From the NCBI GenBank assembly GCA_934277435.1, contig CAKQUE010000010.1, forward strand, positions 1 through 50,830: DNA of 50,830 nt, read 5' to 3'. The position numbers and the translations under genes are program-made. The notes beneath the pieces were generated by a model. It made no database searches and was not told where the DNA came from. It saw only the letters and a list, made by a program, of their open reading frames with translations. Below, one piece after another: positions 1 through 7,231 of the stretch (the stretch's first letter is position 1; each line of letters begins with the position of its first letter). The DNA comes from an uncultured Alphaproteobacteria bacterium. Lineage in GTDB: Bacteria; Pseudomonadota; Alphaproteobacteria; RF32; CAG-239.

Positions 1-95
1 ATGAAGGCATTGGCCATTGTGTTTTAGGATATACTGATGGCAAAGCTCCACACGCAGCACTTCGTAAACCAAACCGAATTTATCAAGTAGATTAA
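1..95 (+). CDS. C-terminal end of a phage-like protein (partial)
   Basis: An open frame runs in from the left edge (frame 3) and stops at TAA 93-95, giving 30 residues that include a GYTDGKAPHAALRKPNR stretch. It is followed at 118-145 by a good intrinsic terminator and then by lysis-type phage genes, so it is probably the last gene of a phage structural or tail module. No family can be assigned from 30 residues. The short ATG frame at position 1 (8 codons) is an unlikely alternative. Confidence 0.4.
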   Translation, partial: EGIGHCVLGYTDGKAPHAALRKPNRIYQVD

Positions 96-117
96 AATTT
101 AACAACAAAACAAATCT

Positions 118-145
118 AAGCCAAGTTTAACAACTTGGCTTTTTG
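118..145 (+). terminator. intrinsic terminator after the partial phage gene
   Basis: Perfect 8-bp stem AAGCCAAG (118-125) / CTTGGCTT (134-141), loop of 8, running into TTTTT. It separates the left-edge gene from the lysis cassette. Confidence 0.75.
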
Positions 146-187
146 TTATTAGTATAACTTTAGCAATATCTTAATGAAAGGAAAACT

Positions 188-415
188 ATGGATTGGCTGC
201 AATTTTTACAAATAGTCTGTGTTCCGGCGTTTGTTTGGCTGGTTCATAAATTCGGCGAAATGCGCAAGGAACTGAACGATTTTAAGGTTCAAGTCGCCAA
301 GGAATACGCTACGCAAGTGAATATCAATCGGCTTGAGCTTAAAATCGACGAACTTCGGCAACTTATTTGGGAGATACATAATGAAGCTAAAACTACCACG
401 AGGAATAAGAAATAA
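188..415 (+). CDS. small membrane-anchored coiled-coil protein of a phage lysis-type cassette
   Basis: 75 residues. An N-terminal hydrophobic segment (about residues 4-20, FLQIVCVPAFVWLVHKF) is followed by a charged heptad-like helix to the end. This one-TM plus coiled-coil layout is common among small phage lysis accessory proteins (holin-like or XhlA-like), but I do not recognise the family. The start has a good AAAGGA site 6-7 nt upstream. The 3' end overlaps the next gene by 35 nt in another frame, which implies translational coupling with the muralytic enzyme. The role is inferred from size, topology and position. Confidence 0.55.
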   Translation: MDWLQFLQIVCVPAFVWLVHKFGEMRKELNDFKVQVAKEYATQVNINRLELKIDELRQLIWEIHNEAKTTTRNKK

Positions 416-806
416 CAACCCCGGCAACATACGTCACGGGCAGAATTGGTTGGGCTTAAATCCAGAAGGCGGGAAAATAGATCCCGCCTTTTGCGTGTTC
501 ACCTCACCTGTTTACGGCATCAGAGCATTAGCTAAAGTGCTTATAAACTATAAAAAAATCCATAATTTGCGCACGGTGCGGCAGATTATCGGTCGTTACG
601 CTCCGCCAAACGAAAATCAAACACAGGCTTATATTCAAGCGGTGGCAAAACAACTTGGCGTTTATCCTGACACAGTAATAGATATTGAAGAAAAAGGCGT
701 GCTTTGCGTGTTCATCAAAGCCGTGATTCGTATGGAAAACGGCGTGCAACCGTATTCTGACGATACAATTTTGCAAGGAATAAATCTTGCTTTTAACCGG
801 CCCTAA
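381..806 (+). CDS. phage structural/muralytic protein with RGIRNNNPGNI motif (P5-like family)
   Basis: 141 residues from ATG 381, chosen because GGGAGAT lies just upstream; a longer frame from 333 has no such signal and lengthens the overlap. The N-terminus carries RGIRNNNPGNI, followed by GIRALAKVLINY, an IIGRYAPPNENQTQAYI block and a VAKQLGV block. This order is shared by a family of phage and prophage proteins annotated as virion 'structural protein' or peptidoglycan-degrading enzyme. A cell-wall hydrolase function in lysis or entry is inferred, since no biochemically defined motif can be confirmed by eye. Its TAA stop lies inside the stem of the terminator at 800-819. Confidence 0.7.
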   Translation: MKLKLPRGIRNNNPGNIRHGQNWLGLNPEGGKIDPAFCVFTSPVYGIRALAKVLINYKKIHNLRTVRQIIGRYAPPNENQTQAYIQAVAKQLGVYPDTVIDIEEKGVLCVFIKAVIRMENGVQPYSDDTILQGINLAFNRP

Positions 807-819
807 GAGGGCTTTTTTT
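800..819 (+). terminator. intrinsic terminator overlapping a stop codon
   Basis: GCCCT (800-804), loop AAG, AGGGC (808-812), then seven T. The upstream gene's TAA (804-806) is part of the hairpin, so a translating ribosome would melt it. The holin-like gene starts 15 nt further on. Confidence 0.7.
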
Positions 820-834
820 ATGAAAGGAATAAAT

Positions 835-1017
835 ATGCTTAAACTTATTGAGCTTCTAAAACTTAATCAGCCATCGACATGGCGCGGTTTAATCGGTCTT
901 TTGTCAGGTCTGGGCGTGGCGATAAGTCCAGAGTTGGCGGAACATATCGTCGCTTTGGCCGTTTCCGCGTTCGGTATTGTGGAAATTGTCAGAAGTGAAA
1001 AAAATACCAACAAATGA
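835..1017 (+). CDS. holin-like small membrane protein
   Basis: 60 residues from ATG 835, chosen for its AAGGA site 7 nt upstream; an in-frame ATG at 820 lacks one. A short N-terminal amphipathic stretch is followed by two hydrophobic segments (about residues 18-31 and 36-50) separated by SPELAE, then a charged tail. A two-TM hairpin right after a muralytic gene suggests a class II-type holin. The sequence itself is not diagnostic. Confidence 0.5.
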   Translation: MLKLIELLKLNQPSTWRGLIGLLSGLGVAISPELAEHIVALAVSAFGIVEIVRSEKNTNK

Positions 1018-1057
1018 AAAGTCAATTGACTGTAATAACGCAATATATGAATGTACG

Positions 1058-1091
1058 CCTCTCATTAGCGATAATGGGAGGTTCTTTTTTT
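1058..1091 (+). terminator. intrinsic terminator/attenuator directly ahead of the invertase gene
   Basis: 10-bp stem (1058-1067 with 1072-1081, one G.T pair), GCGA tetraloop, then TTCTTTTTTT. It ends 23 nt before the chosen invertase start codon. That leaves no room for a promoter in between, so invertase transcripts must pass through it. Confidence 0.75.
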
Positions 1092-1114
1092 GTATTTAAA
1101 TGGAGAAAAATAAG

Positions 1115-1711
1115 ATGATATACGGATATTTAAGAGTTTCAACTGACAAACAAACTTTGGAAAATCAAAAATTTGAAATTAACAATTTTTGCGAAAATGA
1201 AAATATTAAAATTGAAAAATGGGTAACAGAAACCATTAGCGGAACTAAGGATTTTGAAAAACGAAAACTTGGAAAATTACTAAAGAAGCTCAGAAAAGAT
1301 GATATTCTGATATGTTCTGAAATTTCTCGTTTAGGACGTAATTTGTTGCAAATTATGACAATCCTGAATATTTGTATGAAAAAAGAAGTTCAGGTTTGGA
1401 CCATAAAAGACAATTATCGTTTGGGCAAGGATATCCAAAGTAAAGTTCTGGCTTTTGCCTTTTCGCTCTCGGCTGAAATTGAACGAAATTTAATTAGTCA
1501 ACGCACCAAAGAAGCCCTCGCCCGCCTTAAAGCTAACGGGAAAAAATTAGGACGCGTTTATGGCAGTAAAAACAAAAAACATATTTTGGACGGCAAAGAA
1601 CAAAGCATCTTAAAACTTATCCACAAAGGCGTGCCTAAAACACAGGTTGCAAAAATTCACGGTGTCAGCATTTACACAATCTATGAATTTTTGAAAAATA
1701 AAGACCTTTGA
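1115..1711 (+). CDS. serine site-specific DNA invertase (Mpi/Hin-type resolvase family)
   Basis: 198 residues from ATG 1115; a GGAG lies 9 nt upstream, inside the longer version that begins at 1100. The N-terminal catalytic domain opens with YGYLRVSTDKQ, where S9 is the expected nucleophile and R7 its partner, and continues with the arginine motif SEISRLGRN and the helix-E segment AEIERNLISQRTKEAL. The C-terminal part (about residues 145-198) holds GRVYGSKNKKH and a helix-turn-helix (VPKTQVAKIHGVSIYTIYEFL). This is the size and layout of small invertases such as Hin, Gin and Mpi. It follows a phage lysis cassette and precedes a 12-bp inverted repeat (1761-1901) and a dead paralogue, so a nearby promoter inversion is its most likely substrate. 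A resolvase role cannot be excluded. Confidence 0.92.
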   Translation: MIYGYLRVSTDKQTLENQKFEINNFCENENIKIEKWVTETISGTKDFEKRKLGKLLKKLRKDDILICSEISRLGRNLLQIMTILNICMKKEVQVWTIKDNYRLGKDIQSKVLAFAFSLSAEIERNLISQRTKEALARLKANGKKLGRVYGSKNKKHILDGKEQSILKLIHKGVPKTQVAKIHGVSIYTIYEFLKNKDL

Positions 1712-1760
1712 AGCATTGGAAAATTCTTCAATACAACAAATTTGCACCCCTTTAGAATTA

Positions 1761-1901
1761 AAGGTTCATCTGTTTCTTATACTATTAAACAACAATCTAA
1801 GTCAATGACAATTCTAGTTTTAATACAAAAATTGTTTCTATATCAACATATTCTGTATTTTATTGCCACCTTTTTACATTTATGGGCGTCAAATGAACCT
1901 T
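1761..1901. repeat. 12-bp inverted repeat flanking a putative invertible promoter segment
   Basis: AAGGTTCATCTG (1761-1772) and its inverted partner CAAATGAACCTT (1890-1901) match at 11 of 12 positions and enclose 117 bp. The segment lies between the invertase gene and its dead paralogue and contains a good promoter on the minus strand. The geometry is that of a short invertible promoter element. No invertase-site consensus is claimed. Confidence 0.6.
1776..1805 (-). promoter_or_regulatory. sigma70-like promoter pointing left, inside the inverted repeat
   Basis: On the minus strand TTGACT (plus 1805-1800), 18-bp spacer, TATAAG (plus 1781-1776): 5/6 matches in each box. The predicted start falls near 1769, in the left repeat arm. 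In this orientation it reads towards the 3' end of the invertase gene. After inversion across the repeats, -35 and -10 would lie at 1857-1862 and 1881-1886 on the plus strand and transcription would start about 38 nt before ATG 1931. The best plus-strand candidate in the segment (1832-1859) is clearly weaker. Confidence 0.55.
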
Positions 1902-1930
1902 ACACGCTAATAATTTTTGAGCCGATAGAG

Positions 1931-2530
1931 ATGATAGTTGGTTGTATAAATAACAATAAAAAGAACGTTGATGCCGAAACGCAGCGTAAGATTATTAGTG
2001 ACTATGCACTTGCTAATGGTTTGATTATTGACGTTTTTTATAATTATGACACTGTGTTACAGGTAACAGAAAGTTTTCAGACCACCGGACATATCGTGCT
2101 TTTTGCCAATATTGTGAGTATTGGCGAAAATTTGGCTCAAGTTAAAGATAATCTACGTCTTTTACTCTCTAAAAATTTAAAAATCATCAGCATTAAAGAA
2201 AATATGATTTTAGAATCGGGTAAAAACGCAGACTTTTTATTACAAGGCTTGGAACAGGCTTTAGATATTATGAAAAGTATGATTTCGGTTGTAGCAAAAC
2301 GGGCTTTAAAAAACAAAAAAGAACAAGGCTACAAATTGGGACGCAAAGGAAGTAAAAATAAAAAACACATTTGGAATGGCAAAGAAGATGAAATAAAGCA
2401 AAAATTACTAGCAGGTGTACCGCGAACACAAGTTGCCAAACAGACTGGTATGTCTATCTTTTCGCTTTATAATTACATCAATCAAACACCGGAACTTAAA
2501 GAAGCTTTATGGGGTAAAAACGATGACTAA
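1931..2530 (+). CDS. catalytically inactivated serine-recombinase homologue; probable DNA-binding regulator
   Basis: 199 residues from ATG 1931; upstream in-frame sequence (from 1742) is AT-rich non-coding and contains the inverted repeat. It aligns with the neighbouring invertase without gaps at the N-terminus, but R7-V8-S9 become N-N-N, and the arginine motif SRLGRN becomes VSIGEN. The C-terminus is well kept: GSKNKKHI, GVPRTQVAKQTGMSIFSLYNYI, the same helix-turn-helix as in the active enzyme. Recombination is therefore not expected, while dimerisation and binding to similar DNA are. As first gene of the glycan operon it could bind the invertible sites and lock orientation, or act as a transcription regulator. 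Both roles are inference. Confidence 0.7.
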   Translation: MIVGCINNNKKNVDAETQRKIISDYALANGLIIDVFYNYDTVLQVTESFQTTGHIVLFANIVSIGENLAQVKDNLRLLLSKNLKIISIKENMILESGKNADFLLQGLEQALDIMKSMISVVAKRALKNKKEQGYKLGRKGSKNKKHIWNGKEDEIKQKLLAGVPRTQVAKQTGMSIFSLYNYINQTPELKEALWGKNDD

Positions 2531-2593
2531 AGTTTATACTATAAAGCTTAAATATAAAATTACACGCTTCCTATGTAGGACTTGTTACATAGT

Positions 2594-2646
2594 TTCCGCA
2601 CCGATATTTCGCAAGTCGGTGCGGAATAACCATATTGGAGATATGG
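2594..2646 (+). promoter_or_regulatory. two hairpins in the leader of the glycosyltransferase gene, one presenting the ribosome binding site
   Basis: A perfect 11-bp stem (2594-2604 with 2616-2626, 11-nt loop) is followed by CCATAT (2630-2635) / ATATGG (2641-2646), whose five-base loop TGGAG holds the Shine-Dalgarno sequence for ATG 2650. There is no T-run, so this is more likely a translation or mRNA-stability element than a terminator. Confidence 0.45.
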
Positions 2647-2649
2647 TAA

Positions 2650-4761
2650 ATGTCTAAAATTGCCGTACATTTGCATCTGTATTACCTCGAACAGCTTGAT
2701 GATATTTTACAAAGATTGAGCTATTTAGATGGCTGCAAGTATGATTTGTTTGTCACAATGTCAGAATTAAATCAGCAAGCGCAGAAAAAAATTCTTAAAT
2801 TCAATCCGCAGGCAACAATTTGGCAAACTCCAAATTTTGGCTATGATATTGGTCCATTCATTGATTTTTTGCATAAAATAAAACTTGATAATTATGATTA
2901 TGTCTTAAAAATTCACACCAAACGCGTCAGCGACGATTATTGTCTGTTCAATCACAAACGCTTTAGCGTGAAAACATGGCGGAACATGCTGCTTGACGGC
3001 GTGTTATGTTCGCCGCAAGCCGTGAAAGCTAATTTACGTATAATGGCGGAAAATCCGACAGTCGGCATGATTGGCAGCGATTATATTTTAACCGATGAAA
3101 AAGCAAGTTTGTTGCCACTTCCTACCCTGTCGGCAGAAATGCAGAAAATCGGCTTAACGATGCCGAAAGACTTACATTTTGTGGCTGGCACTATGTTTTT
3201 TGTACGAGCAAAACTATTGCGGCCGTTTTTGAAATATAAAATTGAGGATTTTACAATTTCCGATAAGAGTGTTCATGACAATACATTGGCACACGTTTTA
3301 GAACGTTTGTTCTGCTTGGCTGTAACGGCTCAAGGTTATAAAATTCAAGGCGTAAAATATAAATCTTATAAATTGCAAATAATTTCAGACAAATTAAAAC
3401 GTTTTCTGTTTCAAAAGAAAATGACTCGTAAAGGCAATCTTATTGTAAAAATATTTAGAATACCTGTAGTTGTAATAAAATTATATCCGTATAGCAACTT
3501 TCAAGAAATTTTGATATATAAAATAAAGCGTTTGATAGTGGTTATTGCAAGATTACTTTGTTTTGTAGATAAAAAATCTGCCCGCTGTAAAATTATCAAA
3601 TTAAAGGGCCAATATTTATCGCGCCGCTCATATAAAAAAGGATTGCATCTGGCTAATACCGGTATAGGTATATCTTTGGATATGGCTGGAGCAAATTCTT
3701 TAGGACAAGTTGGACGAGATTTAATAGATAAATTGAAGCAGACCGATATTCCGTTTGCTGTTTTCGATACGAAAGTAAGCGGAGATATTTCACAAAGCAA
3801 ATGGAAAATAGCCTCGTCATATACAGAACAAATTTCTGACTTTTTACCATATAAAAAGAAAATTCTTTGCATGGCTGGCGAATGTTATAAGGAACCAGAA
3901 TATGACAATATAACTACGCCATTTTGGGAATTTGAGTCAGGTATGCTTGAAGTCTTTCCAAATTTGTTTGAAGATGTCCATTCGGTAATTGCTTTTTCAG
4001 ATTTCTGTTACAACTATTTTGAAACTATTATTCCGCAGAATGTAAAACTATATAAAGTAAAATATCCATTTATAAAAAATTGGGAAATATCACATAAACC
4101 GGAAGAAGTACGAAAAGAATATAATCTTAAAACCGATGATTTTGTGGTTTATTATGCTTTTGATTATAACTCCTGCTACGAACGCAAAAACCCTGAAGCG
4201 GTTGTTATGGCGTTTGCCAAAACGTTTAAGGGTAATTCCAAAGCAAAATTAGTTATAAAAACCAATGGCTTTATTCAAAATCCAAATAAAGTAGAAAAAT
4301 TGAAAAACTTTGTTATTCAGCAACATATTGAAAATCAAACAGTATTTGTAAATTCATTTTTAACCCGCAATCAAATTATGGAACTTATGAACGCTTGCGA
4401 TGTGTTTATATCTCTACACAGAGGCGAAGGTTTGGGACTTGGAATGCTAGAAGCAATGGCTTTAGCAAAACCAGTAATTGCCACAAACTTTGGCGGAAAC
4501 ACAGAATTTATGAATAAAGAAAATAGTTTCTTGGTTGATTATGGTTATATGCGGCCGCAAAACTTGGACTATAAAACTTACGCTTTTGTAGAAAAATGGG
4601 CTGCCCCGAATATTACACAAGCGGCAGATTATTTGAACTGGATATACACTCATACCCAACAGGCCAAAGAACTTGGTAGAAGAGCTCAACAATCTGTTTT
4701 TGAATATTTCAACATTAAAGATTTCATCAAAGAAATTTCTCAAATCATAAAGGATAATTAA
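2650..4761 (+). CDS. two-domain glycosyltransferase: RgpF-like N-terminus plus GT4 C-terminus
   Basis: 703 residues. The first ~235 residues resemble the rhamnan-synthesis protein F family (AVHLHLYY, NFGYDIGPFIDFL, YDYVLKIHTKR). After a basic, hydrophobic linker the C-terminal ~370 residues form a GT-B GT4 transferase, with HRGEGLGLGMLEAMALAKP near residue 590 supplying the nucleotide-sugar-binding E-x7-E motif and GGNTEFM following. It probably adds sugars to a rhamnose-containing surface glycan at the inner face of the cytoplasmic membrane. The stop abuts the next start codon (ATG 4762). The domain fusion and the D-rhamnose genes downstream support rhamnan or O-antigen assembly; donor and linkage cannot be read. 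Confidence 0.85.
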   Translation: MSKIAVHLHLYYLEQLDDILQRLSYLDGCKYDLFVTMSELNQQAQKKILKFNPQATIWQTPNFGYDIGPFIDFLHKIKLDNYDYVLKIHTKRVSDDYCLFNHKRFSVKTWRNMLLDGVLCSPQAVKANLRIMAENPTVGMIGSDYILTDEKASLLPLPTLSAEMQKIGLTMPKDLHFVAGTMFFVRAKLLRPFLKYKIEDFTISDKSVHDNTLAHVLERLFCLAVTAQGYKIQGVKYKSYKLQIISDKLKRFLFQKKMTRKGNLIVKIFRIPVVVIKLYPYSNFQEILIYKIKRLIVVIARLLCFVDKKSARCKIIKLKGQYLSRRSYKKGLHLANTGIGISLDMAGANSLGQVGRDLIDKLKQTDIPFAVFDTKVSGDISQSKWKIASSYTEQISDFLPYKKKILCMAGECYKEPEYDNITTPFWEFESGMLEVFPNLFEDVHSVIAFSDFCYNYFETIIPQNVKLYKVKYPFIKNWEISHKPEEVRKEYNLKTDDFVVYYAFDYNSCYERKNPEAVVMAFAKTFKGNSKAKLVIKTNGFIQNPNKVEKLKNFVIQQHIENQTVFVNSFLTRNQIMELMNACDVFISLHRGEGLGLGMLEAMALAKPVIATNFGGNTEFMNKENSFLVDYGYMRPQNLDYKTYAFVEKWAAPNITQAADYLNWIYTHTQQAKELGRRAQQSVFEYFNIKDFIKEISQIIKDN

Positions 4762-5196
4762 ATGACAACATATTACATAGTGAGCGGCGGGTTTGATCCG
4801 ATACACGAAGGGCATATAGAAATGATAAAGCAATCAGCAGCCAATTCGGACGGCGTTATTGTTTTAGCTAATTCCGATGCGTGGCTGTGCCGTAAAAAAG
4901 GCAAGAATTTTCACAATATTAAAACCCGTTTGGCAATTTTAGAAAATTTAAAAGGCGTGATAGATGTGTTGGAATTTGATGATTCCGATAACTCGGCGTC
5001 TGACGGTATTCGTAAAGCCCGCGCCAAATATCCTGATGCGCATCTTGTGTTTGCCAACGGTGGCGATCGCGGCAAGGATAATATTCCGGAAACCGCAACA
5101 TGCAAAGAATGTCAGGTGGATTTGGCTTTCGGTGTCGGCGGCGACAACAAAGCCAATTCATCTTCTTGGATTTTGGAAAAATGGAACAATAAATAA
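4762..5196 (+). CDS. cytidylyltransferase-family nucleotidyltransferase (TagD/RfaE2-like)
   Basis: 144 residues. GGFDPIHEGHI at residues 9-19 contains the HxGH motif (H15-E-G-H18) of the cytidylyltransferase superfamily, and the length fits TagD-like single-domain enzymes. Such enzymes transfer CMP or AMP to a phosphorylated small molecule (glycerol-3-P, ethanolamine-P, heptose-1-P and others). The usual C-terminal ISTT signature is not obvious, and the tail FGVGGDNKANSSSWIL is unusual, so substrate assignment is open. Start follows AAGGAT and directly abuts the preceding stop. Together with the kinase at 7232 and the nucleotidyltransferase at 8087 it could make an activated non-sugar substituent for the glycan. 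Confidence 0.75.
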   Translation: MTTYYIVSGGFDPIHEGHIEMIKQSAANSDGVIVLANSDAWLCRKKGKNFHNIKTRLAILENLKGVIDVLEFDDSDNSASDGIRKARAKYPDAHLVFANGGDRGKDNIPETATCKECQVDLAFGVGGDNKANSSSWILEKWNNK

Positions 5197-5208
5197 AGGA
5201 AAAAAACA

Positions 5209-6285
5209 ATGAAAAAAACAGCGTTAATTACAGGTATCACAGGTCAAGACGGTTCATATTTGAGCGAACTGCTGCTGGAAAAAGGCTACGAAGTTCATGG
5301 GCTGGTTCGCCGCAGTTCTTCGCACAACACCCAGCGTATTGAACATTTGCTGGGCAATCCGCACTTGCATTTGTACTACGGCGATTTGACCGATTCATTA
5401 AACATTGTGCGTTTGGTAAAAGAAATTGAACCTGATGAAATTTATAATTTAGGCGCACAAAGCCATGTTAAAATCAGCTGGGATTGTCCGGAATTTACGG
5501 CAGAAAGCGACGCGCTCGGTACTTTGCGCCTGCTGGAAGCTATCCGCATTAACGGTTTGACTAAAAAAACTCGTTTTTATCAGGCTTCTACATCTGAGCT
5601 GTTCGGTTTAATTCAAGAGCCGATACAGTCTGAAAAAACTCCGTTTTATCCGCGCTCTCCGTACGGTGTTGCCAAACTTTACGGCTATTGGATTACCGTA
5701 AACTATCGTGAAAGTTTCGGCATTTTTGCCTGCAATGGAATTTTGTTTAACCACGAATCTCCGCGCCGCGGCGAAAACTTTGTAACCCGCAAAATCACTT
5801 TGGCGGCTACCCGCATTAAAGCCGGCTTGCAGGATTGCTTGTATTTAGGCAATTTGGATTCAAAACGCGACTGGGGTCATGCCAAAGACTATGTAGAGGG
5901 CATGTGGCGTATGCTTCAAGCAGACAAGCCGGAAGATTTTGTACTGGCAACAGGCACTACCACTTCTATCCGCGATTTTGTAAAATTAGCATTCAAGGAA
6001 TGCGGCATTGAACTGGAATGGTCGGGTAAAGGCGTTGAGGAAAAAGCCGTAAACAAAGCGACCGGCAAAGTCGTAGTAGCGGTAAATCCGGAATTTTTCC
6101 GTCCGGCGGAAGTAGATTTGCTGTTGGGCGACAGCACCAAAGCTCGCACGGTATTGGGCTGGAAACCGAACTATGATTTGGCAGCTTTGGCGCATGAAAT
6201 GGTGCAGGAAGACGCTAAAATCGCGGCTAAAGAAAAGCTCTTAAACGACAACGGCTTTGCTGAAAACACCACCTACGCCGACTGA
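5209..6285 (+). CDS. gmd: GDP-mannose 4,6-dehydratase
   Basis: 358 residues, the normal length. The NAD(P)-binding GITGQDGSYLSELLLEKGYEV motif (residues 9 onward, split here by description: G9, G12, G15), VRRSSSHNTQRIEHL, STSELFG and YGVAKLYGYW (catalytic Tyr/Lys about residue 155) are all typical of Gmd. It converts GDP-D-mannose to GDP-4-keto-6-deoxy-D-mannose in the cytoplasm. The next gene is the matching reductase, so the product is GDP-D-rhamnose. GC is slightly higher than in flanking glycosyltransferase genes, which is usual for this conserved enzyme. AAAGGA precedes the start. Confidence 0.97.
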   Translation: MKKTALITGITGQDGSYLSELLLEKGYEVHGLVRRSSSHNTQRIEHLLGNPHLHLYYGDLTDSLNIVRLVKEIEPDEIYNLGAQSHVKISWDCPEFTAESDALGTLRLLEAIRINGLTKKTRFYQASTSELFGLIQEPIQSEKTPFYPRSPYGVAKLYGYWITVNYRESFGIFACNGILFNHESPRRGENFVTRKITLAATRIKAGLQDCLYLGNLDSKRDWGHAKDYVEGMWRMLQADKPEDFVLATGTTTSIRDFVKLAFKECGIELEWSGKGVEEKAVNKATGKVVVAVNPEFFRPAEVDLLLGDSTKARTVLGWKPNYDLAALAHEMVQEDAKIAAKEKLLNDNGFAENTTYAD

Positions 6286-6297
6286 GGGAGAAACGAT

Positions 6298-7230
6298 ATG
6301 AGTAAGTATCTAATCACAGGTGTGACAGGGTTTGTCGGGCGATATTTTGTGGAATATTTACAAAAACACGAACCAGATGCGCTTATTTACGGTATAGACA
6401 GAGCCTCTGCCTGTGATTTGGATATTAACCATACGGCATTGGATTTATGCGATGCTCAGGCACTCAACTTACTGTTAAAAGAGCTTCAACCTGATTATGT
6501 TTTACATTTAGCTTCAATCAGTTCTGTTGGACAAAGCTGGCAAAATCCGACAGATTGTTTTAAAAATAATACAGATATTATGCTGAATCTACTGGAAGCT
6601 GTGGCTAAAAACTCTCCGCACAGCCGAATATTATCTATCGGCTCTTCCGAAGAATATGGAAATTATCCGTCGGGAAAAATGCCTTTAACAGAGGATATGC
6701 CTCTTAACCCGCAAAATCCGTACGCCGTGGCAAAAGTATCGCAGGAATTACTTTGCAAACTATATGCCCAAAGTATGAATATTGATGTGGTAATGACTCG
6801 TTCATTTAATCATATCGGACCGCGGCAAAGTGATAAATTTGTCGTTCCGTCATTTATCAAACAGCTTGTTGAAATAAAAAACGGAGCTCCAAACAAAATG
6901 CTTGTCGGTAATATCAAGGTTAAGCGAGATTTTTTGGACGTAAGAGATGTTGTTGATGCTTATTACAAGCTACTGCATACAGGTAAAAAAGGCGAAGTTT
7001 ATAACGTATGCTCAGGCAAAGCTGTTTCCTTGCAAGAAATCATCAAAATAACCTCGGATATTTTGGATATCACGCCAAATATTGAAGTTGATAAAACTCG
7101 TTTAAGACCAAACGAGGTTATGTTGGTTTTGGGTAGCAATCATAAATTGACAAAAGAGCTTGGTTGGCAGCCAAAATACTGGCTTAAAGACACAATTCTT
7201 AATATATTGCAGTTAGTGAATGGTATTTAA
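6298..7230 (+). CDS. rmd: GDP-4-keto-6-deoxy-D-mannose reductase (GDP-D-rhamnose synthase)
   Basis: 310 residues of the extended SDR family. GVTGFVG at residues 8-14 binds the cofactor, SIGSSEEYG carries the active-site serine region, YAVAK (Y142) is the catalytic pair, and SFNHIGPRQSDKFVVPSF is a stretch typical of Rmd enzymes. It sits 12 nt after gmd with a GAGGGAGA ribosome binding site. Gmd plus Rmd give GDP-D-rhamnose. A GDP-6-deoxy-talose synthase or a generic C4-reductase is the main alternative. Confidence 0.85.
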   Translation: MSKYLITGVTGFVGRYFVEYLQKHEPDALIYGIDRASACDLDINHTALDLCDAQALNLLLKELQPDYVLHLASISSVGQSWQNPTDCFKNNTDIMLNLLEAVAKNSPHSRILSIGSSEEYGNYPSGKMPLTEDMPLNPQNPYAVAKVSQELLCKLYAQSMNIDVVMTRSFNHIGPRQSDKFVVPSFIKQLVEIKNGAPNKMLVGNIKVKRDFLDVRDVVDAYYKLLHTGKKGEVYNVCSGKAVSLQEIIKITSDILDITPNIEVDKTRLRPNEVMLVLGSNHKLTKELGWQPKYWLKDTILNILQLVNGI

Positions 7231-7231
7231 C

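Noticed and set aside
1742..1930. N-terminal extension of the dead recombinase from 1742
   Set aside because: It would run through the inverted repeat and promoter and adds a hydrophobic segment absent from the family; the alignment with the active enzyme starts exactly at ATG 1931.
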